A program made the translations under genes and the position numbers. Positions 17,373 through 25,570 of a stretch of 64,000 bases of DNA are shown one piece after another. This DNA is from Halobacteriovoraceae bacterium. Its GTDB lineage: Bacteria > Bdellovibrionota > Bacteriovoracia > Bacteriovoracales > Bacteriovoracaceae. The first letter of the stretch is position 1, and each line of letters begins with the position of its first letter. Location: contig PASP01000009.1 of the NCBI GenBank assembly GCA_002712005.1, positions 1 to 64,000 on the forward strand, written 5' to 3'. The notes beneath the pieces are model-generated. The model ran no database searches. It was not told the origin of the DNA and saw nothing but the letters and a program-made list of their open reading frames with translations.

Positions 17373-17387
17373 CCTATTAATAATAGG
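17373..17387. promoter_or_regulatory. Perfect palindrome upstream of the IHF/HU gene
   Basis: CCTATTAATAATAGG is a perfect 7-1-7 palindrome, 52 bp before the ATG at 17440. Its AT-rich centre could overlap a -10 element, so an operator role is plausible; no clear -35 is seen. Confidence 0.35.
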
Positions 17388-17439
17388 ATTCTTAAAGAAT
17401 GTTGATAAGACAAAGATTTAATTTCACGGAGGAAATCAC

Positions 17440-17868
17440 ATGAGTCTTACCAAGGCCGATATCGTAGAACGAGTATACAAAGAAGCGGGCTTTTCCAAGA
17501 AGGAAGCTGCTGACCTAGTAGATCTTGTTTTCAAAATCATCAAAGATACTCTTGCTCGTGGGGAGAAAGTAAAAATTTCTGGTTTCGGAAATTTCTCTAT
17601 TCGCGATAAGGCAACTCGTGTGGGGCGTAACCCTCAGACTGGAGATGCAATGGAAATCTCTGCAAGAAGAGTACTTACCTTTAAGCCTTCACAGGTTCTT
17701 AAAGAAGACGTAACGGCCAGATATGCCCACCGTCTAGATGACAAAGGTAAAGAAGATACATCTATTCCTGCGAAGGAAGGATCAAATAGAGCATTATCAA
17801 GCTTCATGAATAATACAGAAGAAGATTCTGGAAGCGATGATGATGACAATTCAAATGGGTTCTTCTAG
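17440..17868 (+). CDS. IHF/HU-family DNA-bending protein with acidic tail
   Basis: Nucleoid-associated protein that bends DNA as a dimer. Residues 1-95 are a complete HU/IHF domain, most like IHF alpha: LTKADIVERVYKEAGFSKKEA, then KVKISGFGNFSIRDK and the arm GRNPQTGDAMEISARR with the Pro that intercalates into DNA. Beyond it is an extra tail of about 45 residues ending in an Asp/Ser/Asn-rich acidic cluster (EEDSGSDDDDNSNGFF), not present in ordinary IHF or HU. A perfect GGAGG lies upstream of the ATG. A MerR-type regulator follows after 39 bp, a pairing usual for ihfA in delta-proteobacteria. Confidence 0.9.
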   Translation: MSLTKADIVERVYKEAGFSKKEAADLVDLVFKIIKDTLARGEKVKISGFGNFSIRDKATRVGRNPQTGDAMEISARRVLTFKPSQVLKEDVTARYAHRLDDKGKEDTSIPAKEGSNRALSSFMNNTEEDSGSDDDDNSNGFF

Positions 17869-17907
17869 AATTTAGAAGAAGAACCTTTTTGCTTATGGAG
17901 TGAGTAT

Positions 17908-18429
17908 ATGGAGATCATCGAGATTCCCAACAAGTCTGCATTTAAATTAAATGAAGTATGTAGCATAACAGGTGTTAAGCCTTATGTTCTACGTTTTTGG
18001 GAATCTGAATTCGATGAGATTGAACCTATGACTTCCTCCACTGGTCAGAAATTATTTGGACCAAGAGATATCGAAGTTATCGCCACTATCAAGGATCTTC
18101 TTTTTAATCAAAAGATGTCGATTGAAGAGGCCCGCTTTTCTTTGAAGAGTCATTTAGAGAAAGCTTCTTCTCTACATGAGCCTGAAACTGAAACTGAGCT
18201 TGATTCAGCTGCCTATTCTGAGATGAATAACAGTAGTGAAGGGATACTTGTGGAAGAGACAGCGGCAGATCTTCCTCCAGCATTCAATGCCACACCTTTT
18301 GAAAAAGAGGGGGCTTCTCAAAGTCCCATTTCCTTTCAGAGAATGTCTTTAAGCGATAGTGATCTTGAAAAATTAGTAATGGCAAAGTCTCTACTGAGAG
18401 GAATTGTCGATCATCAAATTCATAATTAA
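17908..18429 (+). CDS. MerR-family transcriptional regulator
   Basis: DNA-binding protein with an N-terminal MerR winged helix (residues 9-75): FKLNEVCSITGVKPYVLRFWESEF, then TGQKLFGPRDIEVIATIKDLLF and the helix QKMSIEEAR. The remaining 95 residues are acidic, Glu/Ser-rich and lack any recognisable ligand domain or metal cysteines, so it resembles the ligand-less MerR proteins found beside ihfA. It follows the IHF gene closely, in the same direction, and its stop overlaps by 4 bp that of the convergent prenyl synthase gene. Targets are unknown. Confidence 0.87.
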   Translation: MEIIEIPNKSAFKLNEVCSITGVKPYVLRFWESEFDEIEPMTSSTGQKLFGPRDIEVIATIKDLLFNQKMSIEEARFSLKSHLEKASSLHEPETETELDSAAYSEMNNSSEGILVEETAADLPPAFNATPFEKEGASQSPISFQRMSLSDSDLEKLVMAKSLLRGIVDHQIHN

Positions 18430-19406
18430 CTGAGATGGGCCAAGAGCCCGTCATAGTTAAGATCTATTGAAATATTATTTAAGATGAAGCTCTTATCCGA
18501 ATTAATATCCTTTTCTATAATGGATCTCATTTTATCAAAATAGCTTTTACAGACTTGATTAAGATAGGGATGATTTTCTCCGAGTTCTTTTTTTACTTTA
18601 GTGAGTTCAAGATTTAGGCATTGCATGGATTCATGCGGAAATCTTAAAAAGGGATTAACTTCCTTTTCATGCTGACTCAATTCTTCTGTAGCTTCGCTTA
18701 AATCGTCTAGTAGTTGAAAACAAATTCCAAGACCTGCTCCAAAGCGAAGCAGTGAAATTATTTCTCGGTAATCAAGTTTACCTCTTGCTGCCCAAGCTCC
18801 ACTGAGAACTGAGAGTTGAATTAAACGACCTGTTTTGAGTTCATGAGTTCTAATAAGAGATTTGAAGTCTTCTTTAATAATTTCACCAAGGTCAAATACT
18901 TGGCCAAGAATAAGTCCTTTTGCTCCAAGAGCCCAATTGAAAAATTGTCTTAATTGATAGTGATCACCTGCAGTGGAGGGAACTTTTCCCATGAGATAGT
19001 GACTATGATGAAGAAGAGCATCACCAGCTAGAACTGCTTGCCATTGTCCAAATTTCTTATGGGTTGAGAGTTTTCCTCTACGGTAATCATCGTCATCCAT
19101 GCAAGGAAGATCATCATGAACAAGAGAATAGCTGTGATGAATCTCAAGTGCAGAACAAAGAAGGCTTAGGGGATGATTCTTGTCCTCTAAGATCTCAGTA
19201 ATTGTGTTCGGATTTTTTGGAGAAGATTTATCTGCAAAAATTGCGGCTGCAAGTTTTGGACGAAAGAGTTTTCCAGGAGGAAGGACTGAATAGCGTAGAG
19301 TTTCGTAGAAGAACAGATCACTCTTTAAAGGGCTTAAATGGAGCTCCAAATTATCTTCTAGTCTCTTATGCCAATCACCAAGTTCAAATGTATTCATCTG
19401 GGCCAC
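18426..19406 (-). CDS. Polyprenyl diphosphate synthase (farnesyl/geranylgeranyl type)
   Basis: Chain-elongating trans-prenyltransferase that condenses isopentenyl diphosphate with allylic diphosphates. The first Asp-rich motif is intact in HDDLPCMDDDDYRRG (Asp98, Asp99, Asp104), in the bacterial farnesyl synthase form. The second motif, normally DDxxD, reads DDLSE, with Glu in the last position. PPGKLFRP and the GGKxxRP-like start are recognisable. A GTG at 19406 with GAGG 6 nt upstream is the best start (326 aa, slightly long for IspA). It lies just downstream of gspN in the same direction, 42 bp away, but is functionally unrelated to secretion. Confidence 0.85.
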   Translation of the reverse strand: MAQMNTFELGDWHKRLEDNLELHLSPLKSDLFFYETLRYSVLPPGKLFRPKLAAAIFADKSSPKNPNTITEILEDKNHPLSLLCSALEIHHSYSLVHDDLPCMDDDDYRRGKLSTHKKFGQWQAVLAGDALLHHSHYLMGKVPSTAGDHYQLRQFFNWALGAKGLILGQVFDLGEIIKEDFKSLIRTHELKTGRLIQLSVLSGAWAARGKLDYREIISLLRFGAGLGICFQLLDDLSEATEELSQHEKEVNPFLRFPHESMQCLNLELTKVKKELGENHPYLNQVCKSYFDKMRSIIEKDINSDKSFILNNISIDLNYDGLLAHLS

Positions 19407-19448
19407 TCATTACCTCATTTTTTGAATTTCCGTACTATAGCAATGCTA

Positions 19449-20381
19449 TTATTGAGGGTCAACGACCTTAGGCTGAGGTGCGCCAAGAGTTCCAGACAAA
19501 GTCAGGAAGTAGAATCCATTCTTCTTTTTCTTACCATTGAGAAGAAGGCGAATAATAGGGAGAGCCTCTTGAATCTCCTTTGAAATTTTAATTTTTCCTT
19601 GGAGATCAATTCTTGAAAAGGCAATATTGGCCTTGGAGAGTTGAATATTACCTTTAAATTCACCTTGAATATTCGAGAGATTATTTCCGATTCTTAGGGC
19701 CTTAATCTGTAATTTGTTTTTGACTACATTTGCCGCAAGTTCAAACTTTTTTAGAGGAAGTGAGGGGATCATGATTCCAGAGATAGTCTGAGGGGGGATA
19801 AAGAAATTATTAGAATTTATGAGCAGATGAGCAGAGTCGATTTGATTTGATTTAAGCTCAATATTTCCTTTTACATCAAAATCTCCCGTTACAAGATTGG
19901 GAGAGGGTGTGAGCTGGTTTAAGAAAGATGAACTGAGTGTCGTATTCGAAATTTGAATAGAGTGACCGGAAATCGTAAATCTAGGGAAGATATTAATGAG
20001 AGTATCTTCATACTTTGCCTCTAACTTTGTTTTGATTCCAATAGGCCAAAAGCTAGGAAAACTCATCTTAAAAGAGGCATCATTAAATTGAATAGATTTG
20101 GAAGGATTTTGAAAGCAACGACCGGGGATAGTAAGATCTTCAAAACTTACCCCTGGTAGAAAGAAGCTTAAATCCATTTCTTTATAGGCCAAAGGACATC
20201 TTGGATTGCGCAGGACTTGTTTTTCAATAAGAGATTGAAGACCTGAAGCAACAGGAAGGTTTATCATAAGAGTAACAACAAAGAGAGCGAAGGGAATAAG
20301 TAAGAGGCTAAATATTTGCTTCTTATTTTGTTTATAGACTTCTCTCGTATTGTGAGACTCTGTTAACTTCTGCTGTTCCAA
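19449..20381 (-). CDS. gspN: Type II secretion protein GspN
   Basis: Bitopic inner-membrane protein of the type II secretion apparatus. One membrane segment (about residues 23-43) is followed by a periplasmic domain of the GspN/AsmA-like beta type: LSFFLPGVSFEDLTIPG, MSFPSFWPIGIKTKLEAKYED, and a repeated strand pattern to the end. GspN is absent from many Gsp systems but is usual at the end of delta-proteobacterial clusters, which is the position here, 3 bp after gspM. The family assignment rests on context and pattern, since sequence conservation is low. Confidence 0.78.
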   Translation of the reverse strand: MEQQKLTESHNTREVYKQNKKQIFSLLLIPFALFVVTLMINLPVASGLQSLIEKQVLRNPRCPLAYKEMDLSFFLPGVSFEDLTIPGRCFQNPSKSIQFNDASFKMSFPSFWPIGIKTKLEAKYEDTLINIFPRFTISGHSIQISNTTLSSSFLNQLTPSPNLVTGDFDVKGNIELKSNQIDSAHLLINSNNFFIPPQTISGIMIPSLPLKKFELAANVVKNKLQIKALRIGNNLSNIQGEFKGNIQLSKANIAFSRIDLQGKIKISKEIQEALPIIRLLLNGKKKKNGFYFLTLSGTLGAPQPKVVDPQ

Positions 20382-20384
20382 TTC

Positions 20385-20993
20385 TTATCCTTCCTGTCTG
20401 CCAAAATGTATTAAAGAAATTTGTCCAGAAATGGAATCTGTTGTTCTTTTCAAATTAAGACTATTAATTTTAAATTTTTCATTTACGGCCAAAACACGAA
20501 GTAGGGCCATAAGATCAGGTGTATTGAGATTAGAAATCTTTAAACTGGCCTTACTCTTTGTTATTCCACCAATGCTCTCTGTATTGAATGTTTCTACAGA
20601 GATATCGCCTGAGTTGATTCCTTGCATAGAGGCGAGTCTATTGATCTGTGCCTTCATATCGTTGAGACTTGAGATCTTTAGTCTTCCAATGAGCGATCTT
20701 TCATATTGAGAAACTTCTGTGGCCAAAGAGCTGGTTTCTACCAGTTGTTTGAGTAATTCTCTCTTATCACTAATAGTACTTTGGGCCATAGCAAAATAAA
20801 TGGCCATTGCTGCCAAGAGAATTAACGGAAAGAAAGAGAGAAAGTAGGTAAGTCCTTGATTAACATACTTACCGTAATCTTCTGGAATACTCTCAAGCTG
20901 AGAGGTGAATTGGGAATACTGAGGGGTAGCCTTGAGTTGATCAATAAATTTGAAAAGCTGTTGATCTATAATTTTAGAAAGGCCATTTTTCAT
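20385..20993 (-). CDS. gspM: Type II secretion protein GspM
   Basis: Inner-membrane platform component that partners GspL. A cytoplasmic N-terminus of about 48 residues, one membrane segment (LSFFPLILLAAMAIYFA, about residues 50-68) and a periplasmic ferredoxin-like region (coiled segment, then NTPDLMALLRVLAVNEKFKI, typical of the GspM/PilO fold) are visible. The N-terminal part is longer than in E. coli-type GspM. It lies between gspL and gspN with spacings of 21 and 3 bp. Identification is mainly by position and topology. Confidence 0.82.
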   Translation of the reverse strand: MKNGLSKIIDQQLFKFIDQLKATPQYSQFTSQLESIPEDYGKYVNQGLTYFLSFFPLILLAAMAIYFAMAQSTISDKRELLKQLVETSSLATEVSQYERSLIGRLKISSLNDMKAQINRLASMQGINSGDISVETFNTESIGGITKSKASLKISNLNTPDLMALLRVLAVNEKFKINSLNLKRTTDSISGQISLIHFGRQEG

Positions 20994-21014
20994 AAGAGCT
21001 ATCCTTCAATGAGA

Positions 21015-22634
21015 TTACTGGTTAAAAGCGAATTTAACTTTATCTCCAGCTATTTCTGTTTTCATATTGGCGAGCCCTGAATTAATCAAGTTCGATTCAA
21101 TATCTTTTAACTTTGCACTGTCACTAACTTGAAAGCTTCCTTGAGTACTCACACCGTCTGTCTTGAAATCAAGCAGTGTCACCTTAGGATCTGCGGAGAT
21201 AATTTGGAATACTTTAAAAAGAGGGGGAAGTGCATTGAGTTGGGTCGCACTTGAGAGCGTGCTGACTTCTTGTTTTATATCATCGTGTTTTTTTCGAACA
21301 ATCGACTGAATTCGACTTAAATTTCTATCGATATTTCTACGGGCACTGACACTAATATTTAAAGACTTATTTCTGGCCAAAGACTTTATCTTTGCATCAA
21401 TTTGCTTCTCCTCACCTTTGAGGAAGTAGTATTCAAGCCCCATAAGGGCACCAAATACAAATGTGAGAACTGCACTTCGGTAGAGCAGCATACTTGTTGT
21501 ATGGAGGGGGAGACTAACACCACTACCATTAGCATATTCACCGAAGAGAAAATTTCCAGGTTTAACTTTCGAACTTAAGCCAATTCCCATAAGCATAGAA
21601 TTAAAGAAGTTGGACTCTCTTCCCTCTAACATTTCATCATAATTAACAAAGGAGCCGGCCATATCGAGATAGTCCGTTTTAACATTCACAGCTTGAGAAA
21701 TAAAATTACCAATATTGTGGATATTACTTGTTCCACCTGTAAGAAAAATGGTTTCAACTTGAAGGCCAAATTTAATTCTAAAACCTAAGAGCCATCTCTT
21801 AAGCTCCAAGGTTAGTGGATTCATCGCTTTTTTCATTAACAGGGCGAATGCTTTTTGATCTTCAGAGACTTCATCATATTGAGATTCGGTCAGAAAGAAG
21901 CAGTTATCATGCTTATATATAGCCGCTTCTTTTCTATCAATATTATAAGTTTCAGATATCACTTCATCGATAGTTGAACCGGCACAGTAACTAAAATGAT
22001 GTTCTACAACCTCTCCATTATAAATAATATAGCACTTGGAGGTCGTATGGCCTATATCGAGAATGGCCACGGGTCCTTTTATATTTCTATTTTGAGCATG
22101 GGCATGAACACAGGAGAGTTCACTTGTTAGATACATCGGGAGAATTCCGCGATTGTTAAAGCGATTATAGTATTCTAAAAAGTGAGACTTCTTCGCAATA
22201 TTGGCCAAGACTTTTGTGGACTTAGGAAGTTTTTCCATCTGACAAAAGTAGTGAGCTTCAGAAGAAGGGAAGGGAAGGTTCTCATCGAGTTGAAAGGGAA
22301 CCATGAGTTCGACTTTCTTTCTCTGAGTAACGGGTAATTCTAAATTTCTTGAGGCCACATAAGAGTTTGGTATTTGCCAAATTGTTTTGCCTTCAAAGTT
22401 CTTGGGATAGATTTCAGCAACAATATCTTCTTGAAGCTTTCTTAGCTTCTCTGCCTCACTGGGGCCCTGATCTTCACTGTCTTCAGAAGAAGGGGAAGAA
22501 GGGGGAGGTGTGGGTTCTTTATAGTCGGCAAGAACATATTCTGTCGCTTCTAAGATAGAATAGGTCTTCCTTTCCATTTTCATGAGAAAAGACTTTATAG
22601 AATAGGTTCCAATGTCGAGTACAAAATATTTCAT
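21015..22634 (-). CDS. gspL: Type II secretion protein GspL (PilM-like actin fold)
   Basis: Platform protein that links the GspE ATPase to the inner membrane. The cytoplasmic part (residues 1-370) is an actin-like PilM/GspL domain: FVLDIGTYSIKSF at the N-terminus, AILDIGHTTSKCYIIYNG (about 190) and FLTGGTSNIHNIGNFIS (about 300). One membrane segment near residues 382-402 leads to a periplasmic ferredoxin-like domain. A Pro/Ser/Glu-rich insert lies at residues 43-60. No Shine-Dalgarno-like tract is seen before the ATG, and 98 bp separate it from gspK, so a second promoter for gspLMN is possible. Confidence 0.88.
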   Translation of the reverse strand: MKYFVLDIGTYSIKSFLMKMERKTYSILEATEYVLADYKEPTPPPSSPSSEDSEDQGPSEAEKLRKLQEDIVAEIYPKNFEGKTIWQIPNSYVASRNLELPVTQRKKVELMVPFQLDENLPFPSSEAHYFCQMEKLPKSTKVLANIAKKSHFLEYYNRFNNRGILPMYLTSELSCVHAHAQNRNIKGPVAILDIGHTTSKCYIIYNGEVVEHHFSYCAGSTIDEVISETYNIDRKEAAIYKHDNCFFLTESQYDEVSEDQKAFALLMKKAMNPLTLELKRWLLGFRIKFGLQVETIFLTGGTSNIHNIGNFISQAVNVKTDYLDMAGSFVNYDEMLEGRESNFFNSMLMGIGLSSKVKPGNFLFGEYANGSGVSLPLHTTSMLLYRSAVLTFVFGALMGLEYYFLKGEEKQIDAKIKSLARNKSLNISVSARRNIDRNLSRIQSIVRKKHDDIKQEVSTLSSATQLNALPPLFKVFQIISADPKVTLLDFKTDGVSTQGSFQVSDSAKLKDIESNLINSGLANMKTEIAGDKVKFAFNQ

Positions 22635-22732
22635 AAAAATAGAGTTACTTAAAAGTTAAAACAGTCCCTTAAAGTGTACCAGAAAGCATGGTTACGTTGT
22701 ATAGATTTTTGTTACTGGAGTCTAATGCTTGG

Positions 22733-24157
22733 TTAATCGACACGGATCTCTATGATTCGAGGAACCATGAATTCAGTCTTAGACTCTTGCGGTTTTCCTG
22801 ATTGATTTGATCCATTTTGAGAGTTCTGATTATTATTTAAATTAGGATTCGAATTTTGGTTTGCGTTTGGATTCTGATTTTGATTTTGATTCTGATTCTG
22901 ACCATTTTGATTTTGTCCGGGAGTCGTCTTGGGCTGGGGTTTAACAGGGAGGTCAATATAGGCCGTAATTTTAACTTCTGCCGTATTGTATCTTCCTATA
23001 CTTTCCACTTTATAGAGTTTTCCTGCAACTCCAAAATTGAGATTAGCGGCCTTAAATTCTGCCTGCCTCTCATCAAATTTTGTAGCTGATACGATACCAA
23101 GAGTATTTACGACTAAGTTCTTAAAATCTTCTACACTTTGAAAAGGCTTAGGCTCTTCTTGTATTTCAGGATCTCCATCTCGATATTTAAAAAATTCCTC
23201 TGATTGTAATTCAGTAACTGTAGGAAAAATGAGTCTTAAAGTATTTTCATTAATTTCATTTAATGCAATATAGCCCACCTCATGAACTGTGAAACGATCA
23301 ATGACGAGGTTAACAATATATTCAGGCCAACCAGCAAGAAGGTAGAATTCATCAATACTGCTCATGGGAGCGTGTTTGGGAGTAAGTTCCGCTTGTTCAT
23401 ATTTACTTTCAATTTCAGGGAACATGGGATCGTCGATTGCTCCCTTATTATTTACGTAATATTTAAGTTCTTTAACAAGTATTTCTGGATCGAGATTGGA
23501 ATAATTCGTATTGAAGTAATCACTTGTTTCTCTTTCTCTTTCAAAGACATCTTTTAGCATTTGAAGAATTTTATCTTCGGTGACTTCAAGTGGGGTTTTA
23601 TTCTGTTGGGCTTGATCATCATCGGGGTTATTGCTTTGAAATTGGCTATTTTGATTACGATTTTCTTCCTCTTCTTGAGAAGGATCGGTAACTGGAACAA
23701 TTCTAAGATTATTAGGATTGAGGAAACCGCTGATCTTACTCATGGTAACATTAAGTTCCCCTTTTAGTGCTGTACCCTTAGCGAAGGTGTCGATGGCACT
23801 TTTTTGGATAATACTCATATCCTCACCAACAGGAATAGGAAAGATAAAAGGTTGGGTGAGAACATTGTCGAGTACGCTAGGCTTAAGCATATTTTTGACA
23901 TTCTCATTTTGTTCCATTTTATTTCTGGCCTCTTGATAAATCCGAAGTTTTCCCATAGAGAAATGAATCCCTGCCTCGGCCGTGAGTCTAGCTTGAATTC
24001 GATCTTGAGCATTATACGCTTTGATTTGATTCACTTTTGTTTCAAAAGTAAAGTCGGCCAGGAGATAGGTGAGAAGGGCAATTGAACTAATCACCATAAG
24101 GAGCGCCATCCCAGACTCATCGGAACGAATAGGGCAATAGTTTTTAGGCGACTTCAA
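22733..24157 (-). CDS. gspK: Type II secretion minor pseudopilin GspK
   Basis: Large minor pseudopilin at the tip of the pseudopilus, where it is thought to plug the tip and help start assembly. After the leader, the segment DESGMALLMVISSIALLTYLLADFTFE gives the prepilin helix, with the GspK-typical lack of Glu5. The helical insert (residues 60-330) carries SSIDEFYLLAGWP and the SVEDFKN repeat of T2SSK domains. Near the C-terminus an Asn/Gln-rich low-complexity stretch of about 45 residues (430-460) interrupts the conserved fold before its last strand. Its ATG overlaps the gspJ stop by 4 bp. Confidence 0.9.
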   Translation of the reverse strand: MKSPKNYCPIRSDESGMALLMVISSIALLTYLLADFTFETKVNQIKAYNAQDRIQARLTAEAGIHFSMGKLRIYQEARNKMEQNENVKNMLKPSVLDNVLTQPFIFPIPVGEDMSIIQKSAIDTFAKGTALKGELNVTMSKISGFLNPNNLRIVPVTDPSQEEEENRNQNSQFQSNNPDDDQAQQNKTPLEVTEDKILQMLKDVFERERETSDYFNTNYSNLDPEILVKELKYYVNNKGAIDDPMFPEIESKYEQAELTPKHAPMSSIDEFYLLAGWPEYIVNLVIDRFTVHEVGYIALNEINENTLRLIFPTVTELQSEEFFKYRDGDPEIQEEPKPFQSVEDFKNLVVNTLGIVSATKFDERQAEFKAANLNFGVAGKLYKVESIGRYNTAEVKITAYIDLPVKPQPKTTPGQNQNGQNQNQNQNQNPNANQNSNPNLNNNQNSQNGSNQSGKPQESKTEFMVPRIIEIRVD

Positions 24158-25038
24158 TTTGGGGCTCCTGGGGTATTAGGATTTGAATTATTATTTCCAC
24201 CCTGAGTCTGTCTTTCGGTCTCATCTTTTACGACATCGAAATAGGGCCAATAGGGTCTGAAAATTCTAATTTGAGTATGTTCTGCTTTATTGGAATCAAC
24301 CCAAACAAGGGTAACTCGCAAGGAGCGAGGAGTGTATTTCTCATTTGTAGTAATAAGTCGCAAGTTATCCACCCATTTTTCTTGATCGCGACTGTAGAAT
24401 TCTAATTTAAATTCTTTTACTCCTCGCAATAGAACGTGTCCTGGAACTTTTTCAAAATCGAGGTCTCGGTCATAGATATTTCTCTTAACTTCTCTTCTCA
24501 TCAGCTGATAGTCGGCAGTGGCCAATTCTTCGCGATCATCAGCTTTTAAATAATATTCTACCCACATATGCCTACTTTGTTTTTGGTCTTCAAAAAAACG
24601 CTTATTGGCACTTGTGAGAAAGCGGAGAGAGTTTTTTTCTTCTTGGGTAACAGCTGGTACAGGCTCGATATTGACCGAAGCCGTGGGAAAGTTTTCTGAT
24701 ACTTGATACTGATATTTAGCATTAGACTCCTGCTGAGCATAGCTAGGAGTTGACTCATAGGGATCATTTCCCGACTTCTTTGTTTGAATGGGGAGAGAAG
24801 AATAGTAAAGGGGAGAGTAAATTTGTGAAAAGTCCTTATCCAGTCTATACATGGCCGTATAGACTTGAAGATATTCTCGATCTTCTTTAATTATGATCTC
24901 TTTCGTATCAATATTATCGTTGGTAATCGTAAAGATACTGATGGAGAGAAATCCCATGATGGTAAGAGCAATGAGAATCTCTAAAAGTGAAAAACCATCT
25001 TGAGTGGGTGAGAATAGACTTTTAGATTCCCAGTTCAA
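24154..25038 (-). CDS. gspJ: Type II secretion minor pseudopilin GspJ
   Basis: Minor pseudopilin that forms the tip complex with GspI and GspK. The prepilin cleavage region is DGFSLLEILIALTIMGF, with cleavage after Gly and Glu at position 5. The globular domain has the GspJ pattern: YTAMYRLDKDFSQIY, then LRFLTSANKRFFEDQ and later FKLEFYSRDQEKW. The tail is Asn/Gly-rich and disordered (TQGGNNNSNPNTPGAPN). Its start overlaps gspI by 17 bp, so the pseudopilin genes H-I-J-K are all translationally coupled. Confidence 0.92.
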   Translation of the reverse strand: MNWESKSLFSPTQDGFSLLEILIALTIMGFLSISIFTITNDNIDTKEIIIKEDREYLQVYTAMYRLDKDFSQIYSPLYYSSLPIQTKKSGNDPYESTPSYAQQESNAKYQYQVSENFPTASVNIEPVPAVTQEEKNSLRFLTSANKRFFEDQKQSRHMWVEYYLKADDREELATADYQLMRREVKRNIYDRDLDFEKVPGHVLLRGVKEFKLEFYSRDQEKWVDNLRLITTNEKYTPRSLRVTLVWVDSNKAEHTQIRIFRPYWPYFDVVKDETERQTQGGNNNSNPNTPGAPN

Positions 25039-25570
25039 CTGTTCCGTCCTTATAAAACCATGTACTGAGATCGTAAACTTGCCCAGACGCCTTATGTCTG
25101 ACCGTTATGATAATTTGAAAAACAAGTTTTTCCATATTTTCTTTAAATTTATTATAAATTAATTTCTGCGTACTTTGATTTTGTTTTTCTTCTTGCGATT
25201 GTTCTTCACCTGCTCCAGCTACGATTTTATCGAAATCAGGAATGGCAATTTTATAAGTATTGATGGCATATTCAAAGTTCTCATCATCTTCAAATGTTTT
25301 AAAATCTCTCGAACTCACGGGATCTATTTCAACTTCACCTGCGATGGTTTTTACTTCGGGAGGTTCTATCATTTGTTCATTGAGAATGACCTCTGCGATA
25401 TCTTTGAGTTTTAATTCTTCTTTGAAGCGGATAGAAGTCGTAATATTGCCGCCCTGCCCAGACATAAAGGCGATGATAAAAGTACTAAAGAGGGCCAAAG
25501 CAATAAGGACTTCAATTAAAGTCATGGCCTCTTCTGAAAAAAATCTCTTTAGTCGTTCCAACTTAGCCAT
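25022..25570 (-). CDS. gspI: Type II secretion minor pseudopilin GspI
   Basis: Minor pseudopilin with the leader motif EEAMTLIEVLIALALFSTFI. The residue before Met-Thr-Leu-Ile-Glu is Ala rather than Gly at the usual -1 cleavage position, which is tolerated in some GspI/GspK proteins but unusual. The rest is a short globular domain ending in VRHKASGQVYDLSTWFY, as in other GspI proteins. The start overlaps the gspH stop by 22 bp and the end overlaps the gspJ start. Confidence 0.9.
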   Translation of the reverse strand: MAKLERLKRFFSEEAMTLIEVLIALALFSTFIIAFMSGQGGNITTSIRFKEELKLKDIAEVILNEQMIEPPEVKTIAGEVEIDPVSSRDFKTFEDDENFEYAINTYKIAIPDFDKIVAGAGEEQSQEEKQNQSTQKLIYNKFKENMEKLVFQIIITVRHKASGQVYDLSTWFYKDGTVELGI

